64,000 nucleotides of DNA from Paenibacillus sp. JJ-223. Lineage in GTDB: Bacteria > Bacillota > Bacilli > Paenibacillales > Paenibacillaceae. The stretch lies in the NCBI RefSeq assembly GCF_927798175.1, contig NZ_CAKMMP010000002.1:558001-622000 (forward strand), written 5' to 3'. Under the pieces are notes generated by a model. That model was not told the origin of the DNA. It searched no databases and saw only the letters and a program-made list of their open reading frames with translations. Both the position numbers and the translations under genes were made by a program. Positions 54,286 through 64,000 of this stretch are shown in pieces. Numbering within the stretch: the stretch's first letter is position 1; every line of letters starts with the position of its first letter.

Positions 54286-54530
54286 GTAGTGTAACTACCC
54301 CTCTGTTTGTTCAAATTCATGTTTGCGTCTGTTGCATCAAGACGGTATCCCACATGTTCCTATTGTTGCCTGGCGGCATTCCATTCCCTAGATTAACCTA
54401 ACCCTCTTCTTCTAATCAACCCGAAAATTGTAACATGTAAACACCAAAAAGATACAAATATGGAAATCCACGCGGCGAATTTCGTATTATAAAGGTGTCT
54501 TTCAGGTGAAAAGTCGTCCCTAGTCTACTC

Positions 54531-55685
54531 TTATTCCATGTTTGCCAGCTCTTGTACAGCCTCGATGAGGGCATTCACCTCATCCTTTGTAGTACTGTAT
54601 CCCACGCTTGCCCGTACGGCTCCACTTGCCGTCGTCCCCGCCGATTCATGCGCAAGCGGGCTGCAATGGAATCCTGCCCTTACGGCAATGCCGAAGCGCC
54701 GGTCAAGTTGAAATGCCAATTGGGCCGAATCGCAGCCTTCTAGGGTAAAGGATAACAAGCCTGTGCGTGGTTGATCAAGTTTCGGTCCCAGCATGTGTAT
54801 GCCTTTAATCGAAGACAGTCCATTCATCATATGCTGAATGAGTCCCCATTCATGCTGGTATATTTGTGCCGGATCCAAGGAGGATACATGCCTCACACCT
54901 GCCTCCAATCCGGCTATGCCCACCGTATTCGGCGTTCCGGCTTCATATCGGTCCGGCCGAATAAGGGGTTGTTCAATGGCTTCGGACTGGCTCCCCGTTC
55001 CCCCGTGGATCAAAGGCTGCACATCGAGTTCCGGACCTATGTAGAGTCCACCCGTACCCTGTGGGCCGAGAAGTCCCTTGTGCCCGGGAAATGCAAGCAT
55101 ATCGATCTCCAACTGCCGTACGTTCAAAGGCAAAATTCCAGCGCTTTGAGCGGCATCTACAAGCAATGTCGCCTTATGTTTATGAGCGAGCAGCGCAATC
55201 TCGCCGATAGGAAGTATGCTCCCGAGCAAGTTCGAACTATGCGTGCACACGACCAGCCTGGTGTTAGGTTTGAACATGCGCTGCATTTGCGCTAAATCAA
55301 CATCGCCGTTCTGATCGACACCAACATAATCCACCTCAACACAGCGAGTCCGCCGTAAATACTCCAGCGGTCGCCGTACCGAATTATGCTCGGCCATCGT
55401 CGCAATGACATGATCCCCATGACGAACCCATCCTTGGATGGCGATGTTTAACGCTTCCGTTGTATTTGCTGTAAACGAGATATCGTTGGCATTATGAATG
55501 CCCAACAAGTTGGCTATTGACTTTCTGGCCCCAAACAGCACCCGGCTTGCCTGAACGGCCATGCGGTGGCTCCCTCTTCCGGGGTTGGCCCCGGATTGTT
55601 GCAAGGCATTCACCATGGCTTCTGCAACGGCTGGCGGCTTCGGCCATGATGTCGCGGCATGATCAAGATATATAATGTCTTGCAC
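54531..55685 (-). CDS. Cysteine desulfurase-like class V aminotransferase
   Basis: 384 residues from the GTG at 55685 (AGAGGTGG eight bases upstream). Ile-Tyr-Leu-Asp-His-Ala-Ala-Thr near the start, PLP Lys in Phe-Pro-Gly-His-Lys-Gly-Leu-Leu-Gly, and the short active loop with Phe-His-Cys-Ser-Pro near 335 supplying the persulfide Cys. It resembles the desulfurase family lacking an attached partner protein. No scaffold gene nearby; DUF3343 may take the sulfur or selenium. Confidence 0.88.
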   Translation of the reverse strand: MQDIIYLDHAATSWPKPPAVAEAMVNALQQSGANPGRGSHRMAVQASRVLFGARKSIANLLGIHNANDISFTANTTEALNIAIQGWVRHGDHVIATMAEHNSVRRPLEYLRRTRCVEVDYVGVDQNGDVDLAQMQRMFKPNTRLVVCTHSSNLLGSILPIGEIALLAHKHKATLLVDAAQSAGILPLNVRQLEIDMLAFPGHKGLLGPQGTGGLYIGPELDVQPLIHGGTGSQSEAIEQPLIRPDRYEAGTPNTVGIAGLEAGVRHVSSLDPAQIYQHEWGLIQHMMNGLSSIKGIHMLGPKLDQPRTGLLSFTLEGCDSAQLAFQLDRRFGIAVRAGFHCSPLAHESAGTTASGAVRASVGYSTTKDEVNALIEAVQELANME

Positions 55686-55732
55686 CTGAACTACCACCTC
55701 TACTTCGATGATGGCCACTTTTTCATTATGCG

Positions 55733-55793
55733 AGAAAAAAAAGAATAATGACATATCAAGTCTCCAGCGTTCGGAGGCGATATGTCATTCTCA
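55733..55793 (-). terminator. parB terminator
   Basis: Long stem: GACATATC / GATATGTC with an inner CTCC/GGAG pairing, followed on the minus strand by TTCTTTTTTTTCTC. It lies 34 bases after parB. Confidence 0.8.
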
Positions 55794-55826
55794 TGAGAGG
55801 CCCCGCTGATGTTGCCCTACTTGGCT

Positions 55827-56672
55827 CTATTGCAGCAACTCTAACAGCCGTTCCAAATCCTGTTTGCTGTAGTAGTTAAGCTCGATTTTGCCTTTGTCCT
55901 TATTATGTTTGATCTTTACAGTTGTTTTGAAGCGTTCGCGCAGCGATTCTTCCAGCGTATCAATAAAAGGGTCCTTTTTCTTCACCTTGGCTTTGGCCTT
56001 CGCCTCGCCCAACTTGGAACGGTCCAGTTGTTGAACGGCTTCCTCCAGCTCACGAACGCTCCATTCTTGATCGATGGCCTGTTTGGCCAACTGTTTCATC
56101 ATGTCCTGATCTTTTAACCCCACAATAGCACGAGCATGGCCCATGGATAACGTTCCACGTGAAACATAATCCTTAACTTCCTCCGGCAAAGCCAATAACC
56201 TCAAGAAGTTGGCAATATGCGAGCGGGATTTCCCTACTTTCACAGACAGTTCTTCTTGCGTTAATGAGAACTGTTCCATTAAGCCTTGGTAAGCGACAGC
56301 AACCTCCATTGCATTCAGGTTCTCCCGCTGCAAATTTTCAATAAGTGCAATTTCCATCACCTGTTGGTCACTAAAGCTGCGTACGACAGCAGGTATGGTT
56401 GTATTGCCGCAATATTGAGAAGCTCTGAAACGACGCTCACCTGCAATGATTTCATATCCTCTCAGCACTGTTCTGACAATAATCGGTTGAATAACGCCAT
56501 GCTGGCGGATCGATTCGGCTAATTCGTGTATTGCATCTTCGTCAAAAACTTTGCGGGGTTGATATGGATTGGCCCGCAACTGATTGAGGGGGATTTCCAC
56601 GACTTTGTCATCGTCATTGATTGAAAGCGATGGGATCAGGGCATCCAGGCCTTTTCCAAGCCGCTTACTCAT
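55827..56672 (-). CDS. parB: Chromosome partitioning protein ParB (Spo0J)
   Basis: 281 residues. CTP-binding N-domain with Asn-Pro-Tyr-Gln-Pro-Arg and Gly-Glu-Arg-Arg-Phe-Arg-Ala, central helix-turn-helix (Gln-Glu-Glu-Leu-Ser-Val-Lys-Val-Gly-Lys-Ser) and a C-terminal dimerisation region. Loads at parS and slides as a clamp. Overlaps soj by eight bases. Confidence 0.97.
   Translation of the reverse strand: MSKRLGKGLDALIPSLSINDDDKVVEIPLNQLRANPYQPRKVFDEDAIHELAESIRQHGVIQPIIVRTVLRGYEIIAGERRFRASQYCGNTTIPAVVRSFSDQQVMEIALIENLQRENLNAMEVAVAYQGLMEQFSLTQEELSVKVGKSRSHIANFLRLLALPEEVKDYVSRGTLSMGHARAIVGLKDQDMMKQLAKQAIDQEWSVRELEEAVQQLDRSKLGEAKAKAKVKKKDPFIDTLEESLRERFKTTVKIKHNKDKGKIELNYYSKQDLERLLELLQ
56151..56166. 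promoter_or_regulatory. Near-consensus parS site inside parB
   Basis: CGTTCCACGTGAAACA, 14 of 16 matches to TGTTTCACGTGAAACA. Bacillus subtilis also has a parS within spo0J at this place. Confidence 0.8.
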
Positions 56673-57426
56673 AAGAAATCACTTCCTTCGCGAGCTCTAA
56701 ATATACTTCCGCCCCTCTGGACCGAGGATCATACGTAATAATCGATTGGCCATGCGATGGAGCTTCGCTCAATCGAACATTACGCGGAATAATCGTCTGA
56801 TACACCTTCTGTTGGAAATACTTCTTCACTTCTTCAATGACCTGAATTCCCAGGTTCGTGCGTGCATCAAACATGGTAAGCAGTACGCCCTCAATTTGCA
56901 AAGACGTATTCAAATGTTTCTGCACCAAACGAACCGTATTAAGCAATTGGCTTAATCCTTCTAACGCATAGTACTCACACTGAATCGGAATGATCACCGA
57001 ATCGGAGGCTGTTAACGAATTGATGGTCAACATGCCAAGGGAAGGTGGGCAGTCGATCAGTATGTAGTCATAATTTTTTTTCACTAGGGCAAGTGACTTT
57101 TTCAAACGAACTTCCCTGGAAATCGTAGAAACCAACTCGATTTCCGCGCCAGCCAGTTGAATTGTTGCAGGGATAATATGAAGTCCTTCGATTTTCGTTT
57201 CCAAAATGGCTTCTTGGGGATGAACCTCATTAATCAACACATCATATATGCAGTTGGCCACGTCTGCTTTATTAATTCCAACTCCACTCGTTGTATTTCC
57301 CTGAGGGTCAATATCGACGAGCAATACCCTTCTCCCGAGCGAAGCCAGACCTGCACCCAAATTAACAGATGTCGTCGTTTTCCCCACACCGCCCTTTTGA
57401 TTGGCTATGGTCATAATCTTAGACAA
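56665..57426 (-). CDS. soj: Chromosome partitioning ATPase ParA (Soj)
   Basis: 253 residues. Deviant Walker A Lys-Gly-Gly-Val-Gly-Lys-Thr-Thr near 11-18 with switch motifs Asp-Ile-Asp-Pro-Gln-Gly-Asn and Ile-Asp-Cys-Pro-Pro-Ser-Leu. Binds DNA and DnaA as a dimer; ParB stimulates its ATPase. Operon with parB. Confidence 0.97.
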   Translation of the reverse strand: MSKIMTIANQKGGVGKTTTSVNLGAGLASLGRRVLLVDIDPQGNTTSGVGINKADVANCIYDVLINEVHPQEAILETKIEGLHIIPATIQLAGAEIELVSTISREVRLKKSLALVKKNYDYILIDCPPSLGMLTINSLTASDSVIIPIQCEYYALEGLSQLLNTVRLVQKHLNTSLQIEGVLLTMFDARTNLGIQVIEEVKKYFQQKVYQTIIPRNVRLSEAPSHGQSIITYDPRSRGAEVYLELAKEVISYE

Positions 57427-57584
57427 TTACTTCACCTCAAATATAGGAGTCTTTTCTTGTAGGTTTAGGTTTATGAGATATCGTTAACTAAAAGCAGGTG
57501 GCGATCATCCATTACTGCAACAACCGTTTGTGCACCCTCATTCCCTTTCGTGCTGTCCATTCATGGCTTGCGTAGATAGAAAAA

Positions 57585-57599
57585 GCGGCCATTGCCGCC
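57585..57599 (-). terminator. noc terminator
   Basis: GCGGC-CATT-GCCGC followed on the minus strand by TTTTTCTATC, 13 bases after the gene. 57427-57611 has no gene. Confidence 0.75.
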
Positions 57600-57611
57600 T
57601 CAAAGCTTCAA

Positions 57612-58430
57612 TTATTTGCGCTTAGGTATATGAATGACGATTTCATAATGGTCTTCATGGTCCGATTCTTTCGTCTTAATATCCATGCCTGAACCAGTGA
57701 CCATATCAATCGATTGCCTGATCGTATTGAGGGCAAGCCGTACATCCTTCGTATAGGATATGCGCTTCGATTTTTTCACTTTGGATGCTTCTTTATAAAA
57801 GGCTACCCGCGCTTCCGTTTGCTTGACGTTCAGTTCTTTGTCGATAATTTCTCCGAGCAGCTTCATTTGCAATTCCTCAGTGTCGAGGGAAAGCAGGGCC
57901 CGTGCATGCCGTTCCGATATCTTCCGTTCCATCAACGCCGTTTTCACGCCTTCCGGAAGCTGAAGCAGCCGGATTTTGTTCGCAATCGTGGATTGGCTCT
58001 TGCCAAGACGTTGAGCAAGGCTCTCCTGCGTGAGCTGGTGCAGGTCGATCAACTTTTGATAAGCAACGGCTTCTTCAATGGAAGTAAGCCCTTCCCGCTG
58101 CAAATTTTCGATCAACGCAATCGATGCCGCCTGTGAGTCATTGAATTCGCGCACGATGGCGGGAATTTGCTCCATACCCAGCTTGCGCACCGCGCGCCAA
58201 CGCCGCTCTCCGGCGATAATTTCATAGGAGCCATTTCTCACCCGAACCACGATGGGTTGGATTACCCCATGGGTTCTGATCGTTTGCAACAGTTCGTCAA
58301 TTTTCTCATCATCGAAAATGGTGCGGGGTTGATACGGGCTGCTCACAATTTCATTCACCGGGATTTGTTTTATTTCGTCACCGTTATTACGCTCCGCCAA
58401 ACCAAACAACTTCGAAAATTGTTCTTTCAT
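57612..58430 (-). CDS. noc: Nucleoid occlusion protein Noc
   Basis: 272 residues from the ATG at 58430 ([11 protein letters not shown], as in other Noc proteins). The N-terminal amphipathic helix would anchor to the membrane, with Gly-Glu-Arg-Arg-Trp-Arg-Ala for CTP and a ParB-like helix-turn-helix ([10 protein letters not shown]). Stops division over the nucleoid. Paralogue of ParB. Confidence 0.95.
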   Translation of the reverse strand: MKEQFSKLFGLAERNNGDEIKQIPVNEIVSSPYQPRTIFDDEKIDELLQTIRTHGVIQPIVVRVRNGSYEIIAGERRWRAVRKLGMEQIPAIVREFNDSQAASIALIENLQREGLTSIEEAVAYQKLIDLHQLTQESLAQRLGKSQSTIANKIRLLQLPEGVKTALMERKISERHARALLSLDTEELQMKLLGEIIDKELNVKQTEARVAFYKEASKVKKSKRISYTKDVRLALNTIRQSIDMVTGSGMDIKTKESDHEDHYEIVIHIPKRK

Positions 58431-59342
58431 TCCGTATACTACCACCTAGTTTCATAATAGCGCTCGTCTGAAATCGAGGGCTTCTTATTCCATGCAAAGG
58501 ATGCACATATTTGGATATGTCCTAAATACTCTATCATTGGTCATGCTCATAAAATCGATCTATATCATTCAACGTAAAGGCGATGTCCGCCAAGAGCCGA
58601 TACTTCTATTCTACCATCTTTTCTTTCATAATCCTATGCTTACCTATTCTTTAAAACGGCTCAATTTTCCTGCTTTTGATCACTTTGAGAATCAATATTT
58701 TGGTCTGCGTCCTACGCAGGAATCTTCAGATGTCTATGTCTTTCTGTCTTGTTGAATACAATGGCTTGGCCTATTGCCACACAAGGCAAGTTGTTCCATC
58801 TTTTTTGGGGGCACAGATTTTCAGATGGATTTCTGCAAATCAATGTTTCGTTTCCATATTGGCTGCGCGAATACAGATCTAGATAACCGCAATAATAAAT
58901 CGGACCAGGCGACTGCGAGTGCAGTACCATCTTCCGATCTCTGTATCTCCAAATTTTTTTTAAAATGGAAATCCGGTGATCAGTCCATGCTCCCGGTCCA
59001 GCTTTCTTTCCGAAACTTATAAGCGACCGCTTTGCTTCTTCAGATTGTCCTGCCTTTCCGATCCAGACAACCTCCAATCCAAACCGCATCTCATATTATC
59101 TTTAGCAGCACTTCTGATCTTTCATTCTTTTTCTCTTATTCAAAAACAAACCCATATCTTTTTCATAACTGGCTCCTCTCAAGGATTTGCAAACCTCATT
59201 TTACTATAGCCAACCATCGCGTGGGTTGATGCTTGTCTTCGCCCAATCCTAAGGATTGTTGCTCCTTTTACGTATAGAAAAAAAAGAGAATGTTTCACGT
59301 GAAACATTCTCTTTCCCTTTTGAACATGCCCCTCATATTCTG
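58431..59342. other. Long gene-free stretch between noc and rsmG
   Basis: About 910 bases, AT-rich, with open frames on both strands but none with a ribosome site or protein-like composition. It contains the consensus parS near its right end. Confidence 0.6.
59283..59314. promoter_or_regulatory. Consensus parS inside a 32-base palindrome (also rsmG terminator)
   Basis: The perfect parS TGTTTCACGTGAAACA occupies 59291-59306. The dyad extends perfectly by eight bases on each side (AAAGAGAA / TTCTCTTT). On the minus strand the stem is followed by a run of Ts, 28 bases after rsmG, so it doubles as that operon's terminator. Confidence 0.9.
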
Positions 59343-60068
59343 TTATTGAATCAACGGGGTCTTCAACGGCGTCCCCGGCTTGCGTGGATATTTATGAGGT
59401 GTCTTATCAAACTTCTGTACCAAAATAATGTGGCGTGCCGATTCCTCTACAGGAAGCTGGAACGGATGTACAGCCTTTACGCGTCCCTTCAATTGATTGA
59501 AGCTGAACTCGGCTTCCTTCATTTCATCACGAGGGTCCCCGCCTTTCATCGCGGCGAAGAATCCTCCTTTTTGCACAAATGGCAGACAGAACTCATTCAG
59601 AACGGCAAGCTTGGCGACTGCACGCGCAGTGACGAGATCATAGCGATCCCGGTAACCTTCCTTGCGTCCCAATTCCTCCGCACGTCCATGAATCAACTCA
59701 ACGTCAGTCAACCCCAGCGTGTCCACCACATGCTGCAAGAAACCAATCCGTTTGTTTAAAGAATCAATGATCGTGAGCTTGATATGCGGAAAACAGATTT
59801 TAAGCGGTATTCCGGGAAATCCGGCGCCCGAACCGATATCTGCAAGTCGCTCAACCTTCTCCATATCCACATAAAAGGCGAGCGAAACCGAATCGTAAAA
59901 ATGCTTGGTATACACCTGCTCCCGCTCGGTGATTCCCGTCAGATTCATCTTTTCATTCCACGATACCAATTCCTGAAAATAAAGCTCGAATTGCTCCAGC
60001 TGGCGTTCATCCAGCTCCATTCCATGCTCCTTCAAGCGTAACTGCAGCTGCTGTTGAATCGTATCCAT
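59343..60068 (-). CDS. rsmG: 16S rRNA (guanine527-N7)-methyltransferase
   Basis: 241 residues. SAM motif Ala-Asp-Ile-Gly-Ser-Gly-Ala-Gly-Phe-Pro-Gly near 75, with Ala-Arg-Ala-Val-Ala and a basic tail. Start and mnmG stop share a base (TAATG). Methylates G527 of 16S rRNA. Confidence 0.97.
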   Translation of the reverse strand: MDTIQQQLQLRLKEHGMELDERQLEQFELYFQELVSWNEKMNLTGITEREQVYTKHFYDSVSLAFYVDMEKVERLADIGSGAGFPGIPLKICFPHIKLTIIDSLNKRIGFLQHVVDTLGLTDVELIHGRAEELGRKEGYRDRYDLVTARAVAKLAVLNEFCLPFVQKGGFFAAMKGGDPRDEMKEAEFSFNQLKGRVKAVHPFQLPVEESARHIILVQKFDKTPHKYPRKPGTPLKTPLIQ

Positions 60069-61957
60069 TATTGTCCCCTTGCTGCGGTTACGCGGTTATA
60101 GTGCTCCAGGTATACGAGCAAAATGGAGACGTCCGCCGGCGTAACCCCGGAGATCCGGGATGCCTGACCAATGGAGATTGGGCGGATTTTCGACAGCTTT
60201 TGTTTCGCTTCCATCGCCAACCCATGAACGTCATTGTATTCGATGTCGGCCGGAATTTTCTTTTTCTCCATCTTCTGCAAACGTTCCACGTGGATCAATT
60301 GCTTTTCGATGTAACCCGCATATTTGATCTGAATTTCGACCTGTTCCTTCATCTCAGCCGTCAATTCAACCTCGGAAGGAGAAATGTCTGCAATCCAATC
60401 GTACGTAATTTCCGGACGGCGCATCAAAGTGAGCAATGTGCTTCCATCTTGAATCGGCGCAGATCCGACAGCCTCCAGTTTATCGTTAACATCAGCAGGA
60501 CGCACTTTGGTCGCTTTCAAACGCGCAATCTCTGCCTCTACCTTCGCTTTTTTGTCCAGGAATTTGGCGTAACGTTCTTCCGTAATCAATCCGATATCGT
60601 GACCAATTTCCGTCAGGCGCAAGTCCGCATTGTCATGGCGAAGCAAGAGGCGATACTCGGCACGGGAAGTCAACAAGCGGTAAGGCTCGTTGGTTCCTTT
60701 CGTAACCAGATCATCGATCAGCACGCCGATGTAGCCTTGGGAACGATCAAGCACAACAGGCTCTTTGCCTTGCACTTTGCGCGCGGCATTAATGCCGGCC
60801 ATGATTCCTTGCCCTGCGGCTTCTTCATAACCGGAAGTCCCGTTGATTTGGCCGGCAGTGAACAATCCTGGCAGCCGTTTGGTTTCAAGCGAAGGCCAGA
60901 GCTGGGTCGGAACCATGGCATCGTATTCGATCGCATAGCCGTTTCGCATCATTTCTACGTTTTCCATCCCCGGGATCGAACGCAGCATACGAAGCTGCAC
61001 ATCCTCAGGCAAGCTGGTGGACAACCCTTGTACGTAATACTCGGATGTATTCTTGCCTTCCGGTTCCAGGAAAATTTGATGTTTTGGCTTATCGCTGAAA
61101 CGCACGATTTTATCTTCAATAGAAGGGCAATAACGCGGACCCGTTCCTTCGATCAAACCAGAGAACATCGGTGCGCGATGCAAGTTGTCGTTAATAATCT
61201 GATGCGTTTCGACCGAAGTGTACGTCAGCCAGCAAGGCAGCTGCTCGTTGTCCGAAGATTCCGTTTCATAGGAAAAGAACTTCGGTTCGTCATCGCCTGG
61301 CTGAATTTCCGTTTTGCTGAAATCAATCGTGTCTTTATGCACGCGCGGAGGCGTACCTGTTTTGAAGCGAACCAGCTCAAATCCCAACTCGCGCAGATGT
61401 TCCGACAATTTCAACGAAGGCTGTTGATTGTTCGGCCCGCTCTCGTACATCAATTCACCCATAATGATTTTGCCGCGCAGGTATGTTCCTGTGGTCAGCA
61501 CCACCGCTTTGGCACGATACTCAGTTCCCGTCTGGGTTACAACGCCAACGCACTGCCCGTCTTCAACAATCAAACGATCAACCATCCCTTGGCGCATCGT
61601 CAGGTTGCGTTCGTTCTCCATCGTTTCTTTCATGGTATGCTGATAAGAGAATTTATCCGCTTGCGCACGCAAAGCATGCACTGCAGGACCTTTCCCCGTG
61701 TTCAGCATCCGCATTTGAATAAACGTTTTGTCGATGTTGCGTCCCATTTCGCCGCCCAACGCATCGATTTCACGTACGACATGCCCTTTGGCCGGACCTC
61801 CAATCGAGGGGTTGCAGGGCATAAATGCCACCATATCCAGATTGATGGTGATCATCAGCGTTTTGCTTCCCATGCGGGCTGCGGCCAGAGCAGACTCCAC
61901 GCCTGCGTGGCCTGCACCCACAACAATGACATCATAATTTCCGCCATCATAAGCCAT
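60068..61957 (-). CDS. mnmG: tRNA uridine-5-carboxymethylaminomethyl modification enzyme MnmG
   Basis: About 629 residues. FAD site Val-Val-Gly-Ala-Gly-His-Ala-Gly near 14; signatures [11 protein letters not shown] and Gly-Thr-Ser-Gly-Tyr-Glu-Glu-Ala-Ala. Works with MnmE on wobble uridine 34. ATG at 61957 preferred (AGGAGG ten bases upstream) over TTG at 61963. Confidence 0.97.
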   Translation of the reverse strand: MAYDGGNYDVIVVGAGHAGVESALAAARMGSKTLMITINLDMVAFMPCNPSIGGPAKGHVVREIDALGGEMGRNIDKTFIQMRMLNTGKGPAVHALRAQADKFSYQHTMKETMENERNLTMRQGMVDRLIVEDGQCVGVVTQTGTEYRAKAVVLTTGTYLRGKIIMGELMYESGPNNQQPSLKLSEHLRELGFELVRFKTGTPPRVHKDTIDFSKTEIQPGDDEPKFFSYETESSDNEQLPCWLTYTSVETHQIINDNLHRAPMFSGLIEGTGPRYCPSIEDKIVRFSDKPKHQIFLEPEGKNTSEYYVQGLSTSLPEDVQLRMLRSIPGMENVEMMRNGYAIEYDAMVPTQLWPSLETKRLPGLFTAGQINGTSGYEEAAGQGIMAGINAARKVQGKEPVVLDRSQGYIGVLIDDLVTKGTNEPYRLLTSRAEYRLLLRHDNADLRLTEIGHDIGLITEERYAKFLDKKAKVEAEIARLKATKVRPADVNDKLEAVGSAPIQDGSTLLTLMRRPEITYDWIADISPSEVELTAEMKEQVEIQIKYAGYIEKQLIHVERLQKMEKKKIPADIEYNDVHGLAMEAKQKLSKIRPISIGQASRISGVTPADVSILLVYLEHYNRVTAARGQ

Positions 61958-62026
61958 TTTCAATCTACCTCCTTATGCCTTCGCATAGCATCATCTATAT
62001 CCAAATCAACCAACGACCGTTAACCC

Positions 62027-63403
62027 TTACTTGCCCAGACAGAACTGGGAAAAAATCTGATCAATCAGCGCATCATGCGCCGTATCGCCTACGATTTCGC
62101 CAAGCTGTTCCCATGCCAGACGCACATCGATCTGGATCATGTCGATCGGAATCAACTGTTCGGCGGCTTCGAAAGCATCGATCAGCGATTGTTTCGCCTT
62201 TTTGAGCAGGGCGATATGCCGCACATTGCTCACATACGTCAAATCCGAAGACTCCAGCTTACCGCTGAAGAACAAGGTAGAGATCGCTTCTTCCAAACGA
62301 TCCACGCCCAGATCATCTTTGACCGACATCGGCACAAGCCGTTCCTCCGGAATGTAACGGAGCAGCACATCGCGCTCCACCTGAGGCGCCAAGTCCATTT
62401 TATTCATAATGACAATGGATTGTCTACCGCGGATTTGTTCCAGCAATTCGATCTCATCCTGATGCAGCGGCTCCGCCGCATTGACGACCATCAGCAGCAG
62501 ATCCGCTTCATTCACCGCAGAACGTGAGCGCTCGACTCCAATCTGTTCAACGACATCCATTGTCTCACGGATCCCTGCCGTATCCAGAAGCTTTAGCGGG
62601 ATATTGTTGATTGTCACATATTCCTCGATGACATCGCGGGTCGTTCCCGGAATGTCGGTGACGATCGCGCGATTATCCTGAGCCAGCGCATTCAGCAGAG
62701 AGGACTTGCCCACGTTCGGCCGCCCGACGATGGCGGTCGTAATGCCTTCACGCAGTATTTTCCCTTGTTCGGCCGTTGCAAGCAATTGATCAATTTCGTT
62801 GATGACCAGACTGGATTTTTCCTTGATAAAGTCGGCCGTCAGAGATTCGACATCATGCTCCGGATAATCGATATTCACTTCGATATGGGCTAGTGTCTCC
62901 ACCAACGTATGTCTAAGATCCCTGATTTTTGTCGACAGCTTGCCTTCGACTTGTTTCAAAGCGACCGAGAAAGCGCGATCGGACTTGGACCTAATCAGGT
63001 CCATAACCCCTTCCGCTTGCGAAAGGTCGATCCGTCCATTCAGGAAAGCCCGCTTCGTGAATTCGCCGGGTTCGGCCAGACGAATGTCCAGCTGCAGCAG
63101 CAGGTCCATGACCCGTTTGACCGACACGATGCCGCCATGGGCGCTGATCTCCACGACATCCTCTGTCGTAAAGGAACGCGGTGCCCGCATTACGGTAACC
63201 AGCACTTCTTCCACCTTTTCGCCACTGGCCGGATCGATAATGTGACCATAATGTACGGTATGAGAGTCTGCCTGAGACAAAGGCGTTTTACTCCGAAAAA
63301 TCTTCTCCGTCTCCGTAACCGAGTCCGGGCCGCTCACGCGAATGACCGCTATGCCTGCTTCGCCCAGAGCCGTTGATATCGCTGTGATCGTATCGCTGAT
63401 CAT
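62027..63403 (-). CDS. mnmE: tRNA modification GTPase MnmE
   Basis: 458 residues. Folate-binding N-domain, helical middle, G domain with Gly-Arg-Pro-Asn-Val-Gly-Lys-Ser-Ser, Asp-Thr-Ala-Gly-Ile and Asn-Lys-Met-Asp, and C-terminal Phe-Cys-Leu-Gly-Lys motif. Partner of MnmG. AAGGAG precedes the ATG. Confidence 0.97.
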   Translation of the reverse strand: MISDTITAISTALGEAGIAVIRVSGPDSVTETEKIFRSKTPLSQADSHTVHYGHIIDPASGEKVEEVLVTVMRAPRSFTTEDVVEISAHGGIVSVKRVMDLLLQLDIRLAEPGEFTKRAFLNGRIDLSQAEGVMDLIRSKSDRAFSVALKQVEGKLSTKIRDLRHTLVETLAHIEVNIDYPEHDVESLTADFIKEKSSLVINEIDQLLATAEQGKILREGITTAIVGRPNVGKSSLLNALAQDNRAIVTDIPGTTRDVIEEYVTINNIPLKLLDTAGIRETMDVVEQIGVERSRSAVNEADLLLMVVNAAEPLHQDEIELLEQIRGRQSIVIMNKMDLAPQVERDVLLRYIPEERLVPMSVKDDLGVDRLEEAISTLFFSGKLESSDLTYVSNVRHIALLKKAKQSLIDAFEAAEQLIPIDMIQIDVRLAWEQLGEIVGDTAHDALIDQIFSQFCLGK

Positions 63404-63500
63404 TGCTCATCTCTCCTTGATCTATTTCAAATTTCGTCCCACAGGACGCCATGGAATTTCGTTTTATACGTAAATGCAAAAGCTTATTAGTACGAAAAAA

Positions 63501-63534
63501 GCAATGGCTTCTGCACCGGGCAGGAAGCCATTGC
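63501..63534 (-). terminator. jag terminator
   Basis: GCAATGGCTTC / GAAGCCATTGC around a 12-base loop; on the minus strand followed by TTTTTTCG. It lies 16 bases after jag, so mnmE is transcribed separately or by readthrough. Confidence 0.88.
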
Positions 63535-63549
63535 GTCCTCAATGTCATG

Positions 63550-64000
63550 TTATTTCGTCGTAATGACCACACGCCGATTCGGCTCTTCGCCCTTGCTGTA
63601 CGTCTTGATCTGCGGGTGGTTTTGCAGCTTCGCGTGAATCACCTTGCGCTCGAGCGGCGGCATCGGCTCCAGCATGACTTCCTTGCCGGTCCGAATGGCT
63701 TGTCCAGCAAGACGTTCAGCCAGATCTTCCAGCGTTTTACGTCTGCGCTGGCGGAAGTTTTCCGCATCCAGCACAATGCGCACGAAGCTCTCCGAATAAC
63801 GATTGGCAACAATGTTCGTTAAATATTGAAGGGCATCCAGCGTTTGTCCACGTCTTCCAATAATCATGCCAAGGTCTTCTCCGGCAATGTTGAACAGGTG
63901 TCCATCCCGCTGTTTCTTGATGCTGACCTCAACGCTAAGTCCCATACCTGCTGCGACTTCCTTCAAAAAAGCAGCCGCTTCCTCATAGGGATTTTTCGCC
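63550..64000 (-). CDS. jag: Jag/KhpB RNA-binding protein (5' end outside window)
   Basis: C-terminal 150 residues, frame open to the right edge. KH domain with Gly-Glu-Asp-Leu-Gly-Met-Ile-Ile-Gly-Arg-Arg-Gly-Gln-Thr-Leu-Asp-Ala-Leu, followed by R3H with Arg-Lys-Val-Ile-His-Ala and Glu-Glu-Pro-Asn-Arg-Arg. Binds RNA with KhpA in envelope control; spoIIIJ/yidC, rnpA, rpmH and dnaA should follow beyond the window. Confidence 0.95.
   Translation of the reverse strand, partial: AKNPYEEAAAFLKEVAAGMGLSVEVSIKKQRDGHLFNIAGEDLGMIIGRRGQTLDALQYLTNIVANRYSESFVRIVLDAENFRQRRRKTLEDLAERLAGQAIRTGKEVMLEPMPPLERKVIHAKLQNHPQIKTYSKGEEPNRRVVITTK

Noticed and set aside
58712-59089. 125-codon minus-strand open frame between noc and rsmG
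   Set aside because: No ribosome site or start context, and mixed composition with many Arg and Trp; looks like chance.

Overview
The window comes from a Gram-positive, endospore-forming Firmicute, very probably Paenibacillus or a close relative. Evidence: an alpha/beta-type small acid-soluble spore protein, YyaC, WalRK-YycHI-WalJ-HtrA, Soj/Spo0J/Noc with a consensus parS, and gene order typical of the region beside oriC. The right end runs jag-mnmE-mnmG-rsmG-noc-soj-parB, so oriC (rnpA, rpmH, dnaA side) should lie just beyond position 64000. Most core genes are on the minus strand, read away from that origin.

Core part (about 16.8-64 kb): rlmH, a CxxH/CxxC mini-protein, a lipoprotein, HtrA-WalJ-YycI-YycH-WalK-WalR (cell-wall stress control), an M23/LysM/G5 wall hydrolase, purA, dnaC-rplI-gdpP-yybS-mazG-like, a CBS protein, an LCP wall-polymer ligase, an MFS exporter, an S11 DD-peptidase homologue that lacks its nucleophile, an oppDFBCA peptide importer, an M15 peptidase, rpsF-ssb-rpsR, tRNA-Ser(CGA), a MscS channel, yyaC, a cysteine desulfurase-like enzyme, parB-soj, noc, rsmG-mnmG-mnmE and jag (cut by the window end).

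Accessory part (about 1-16.85 kb): an ECF sigma factor with membrane partner and a secreted paralogue, HxlR/RidA, an ABC-F ATPase, a truncated dehydrogenase, a MmyB-like regulator with a dehydrogenase, an OhrR-type redox regulon (peroxiredoxin-like protein plus two esterase paralogues), a spore protein, an Lrp/VOC pair and a serine hydrolase.

The most striking observation is that the last codons of rlmH (Glu-Pro-Tyr-His-Lys-stop) recur in the same orientation at about 8.08, 13.18 and 14.35 kb, downstream of the real rlmH 3' end at 16.85 kb. The three intervals are bounded by short inverted repeats just inside these copies. This is the architecture of staphylococcal cassette chromosome (SCC) elements, which integrate at the rlmH/orfX 3' end. 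I read the 8.07-16.87 kb stretch as three tandem SCC-like cassettes without their own recombinase. Function calls rest on recognised motifs and family memory; no search was run.
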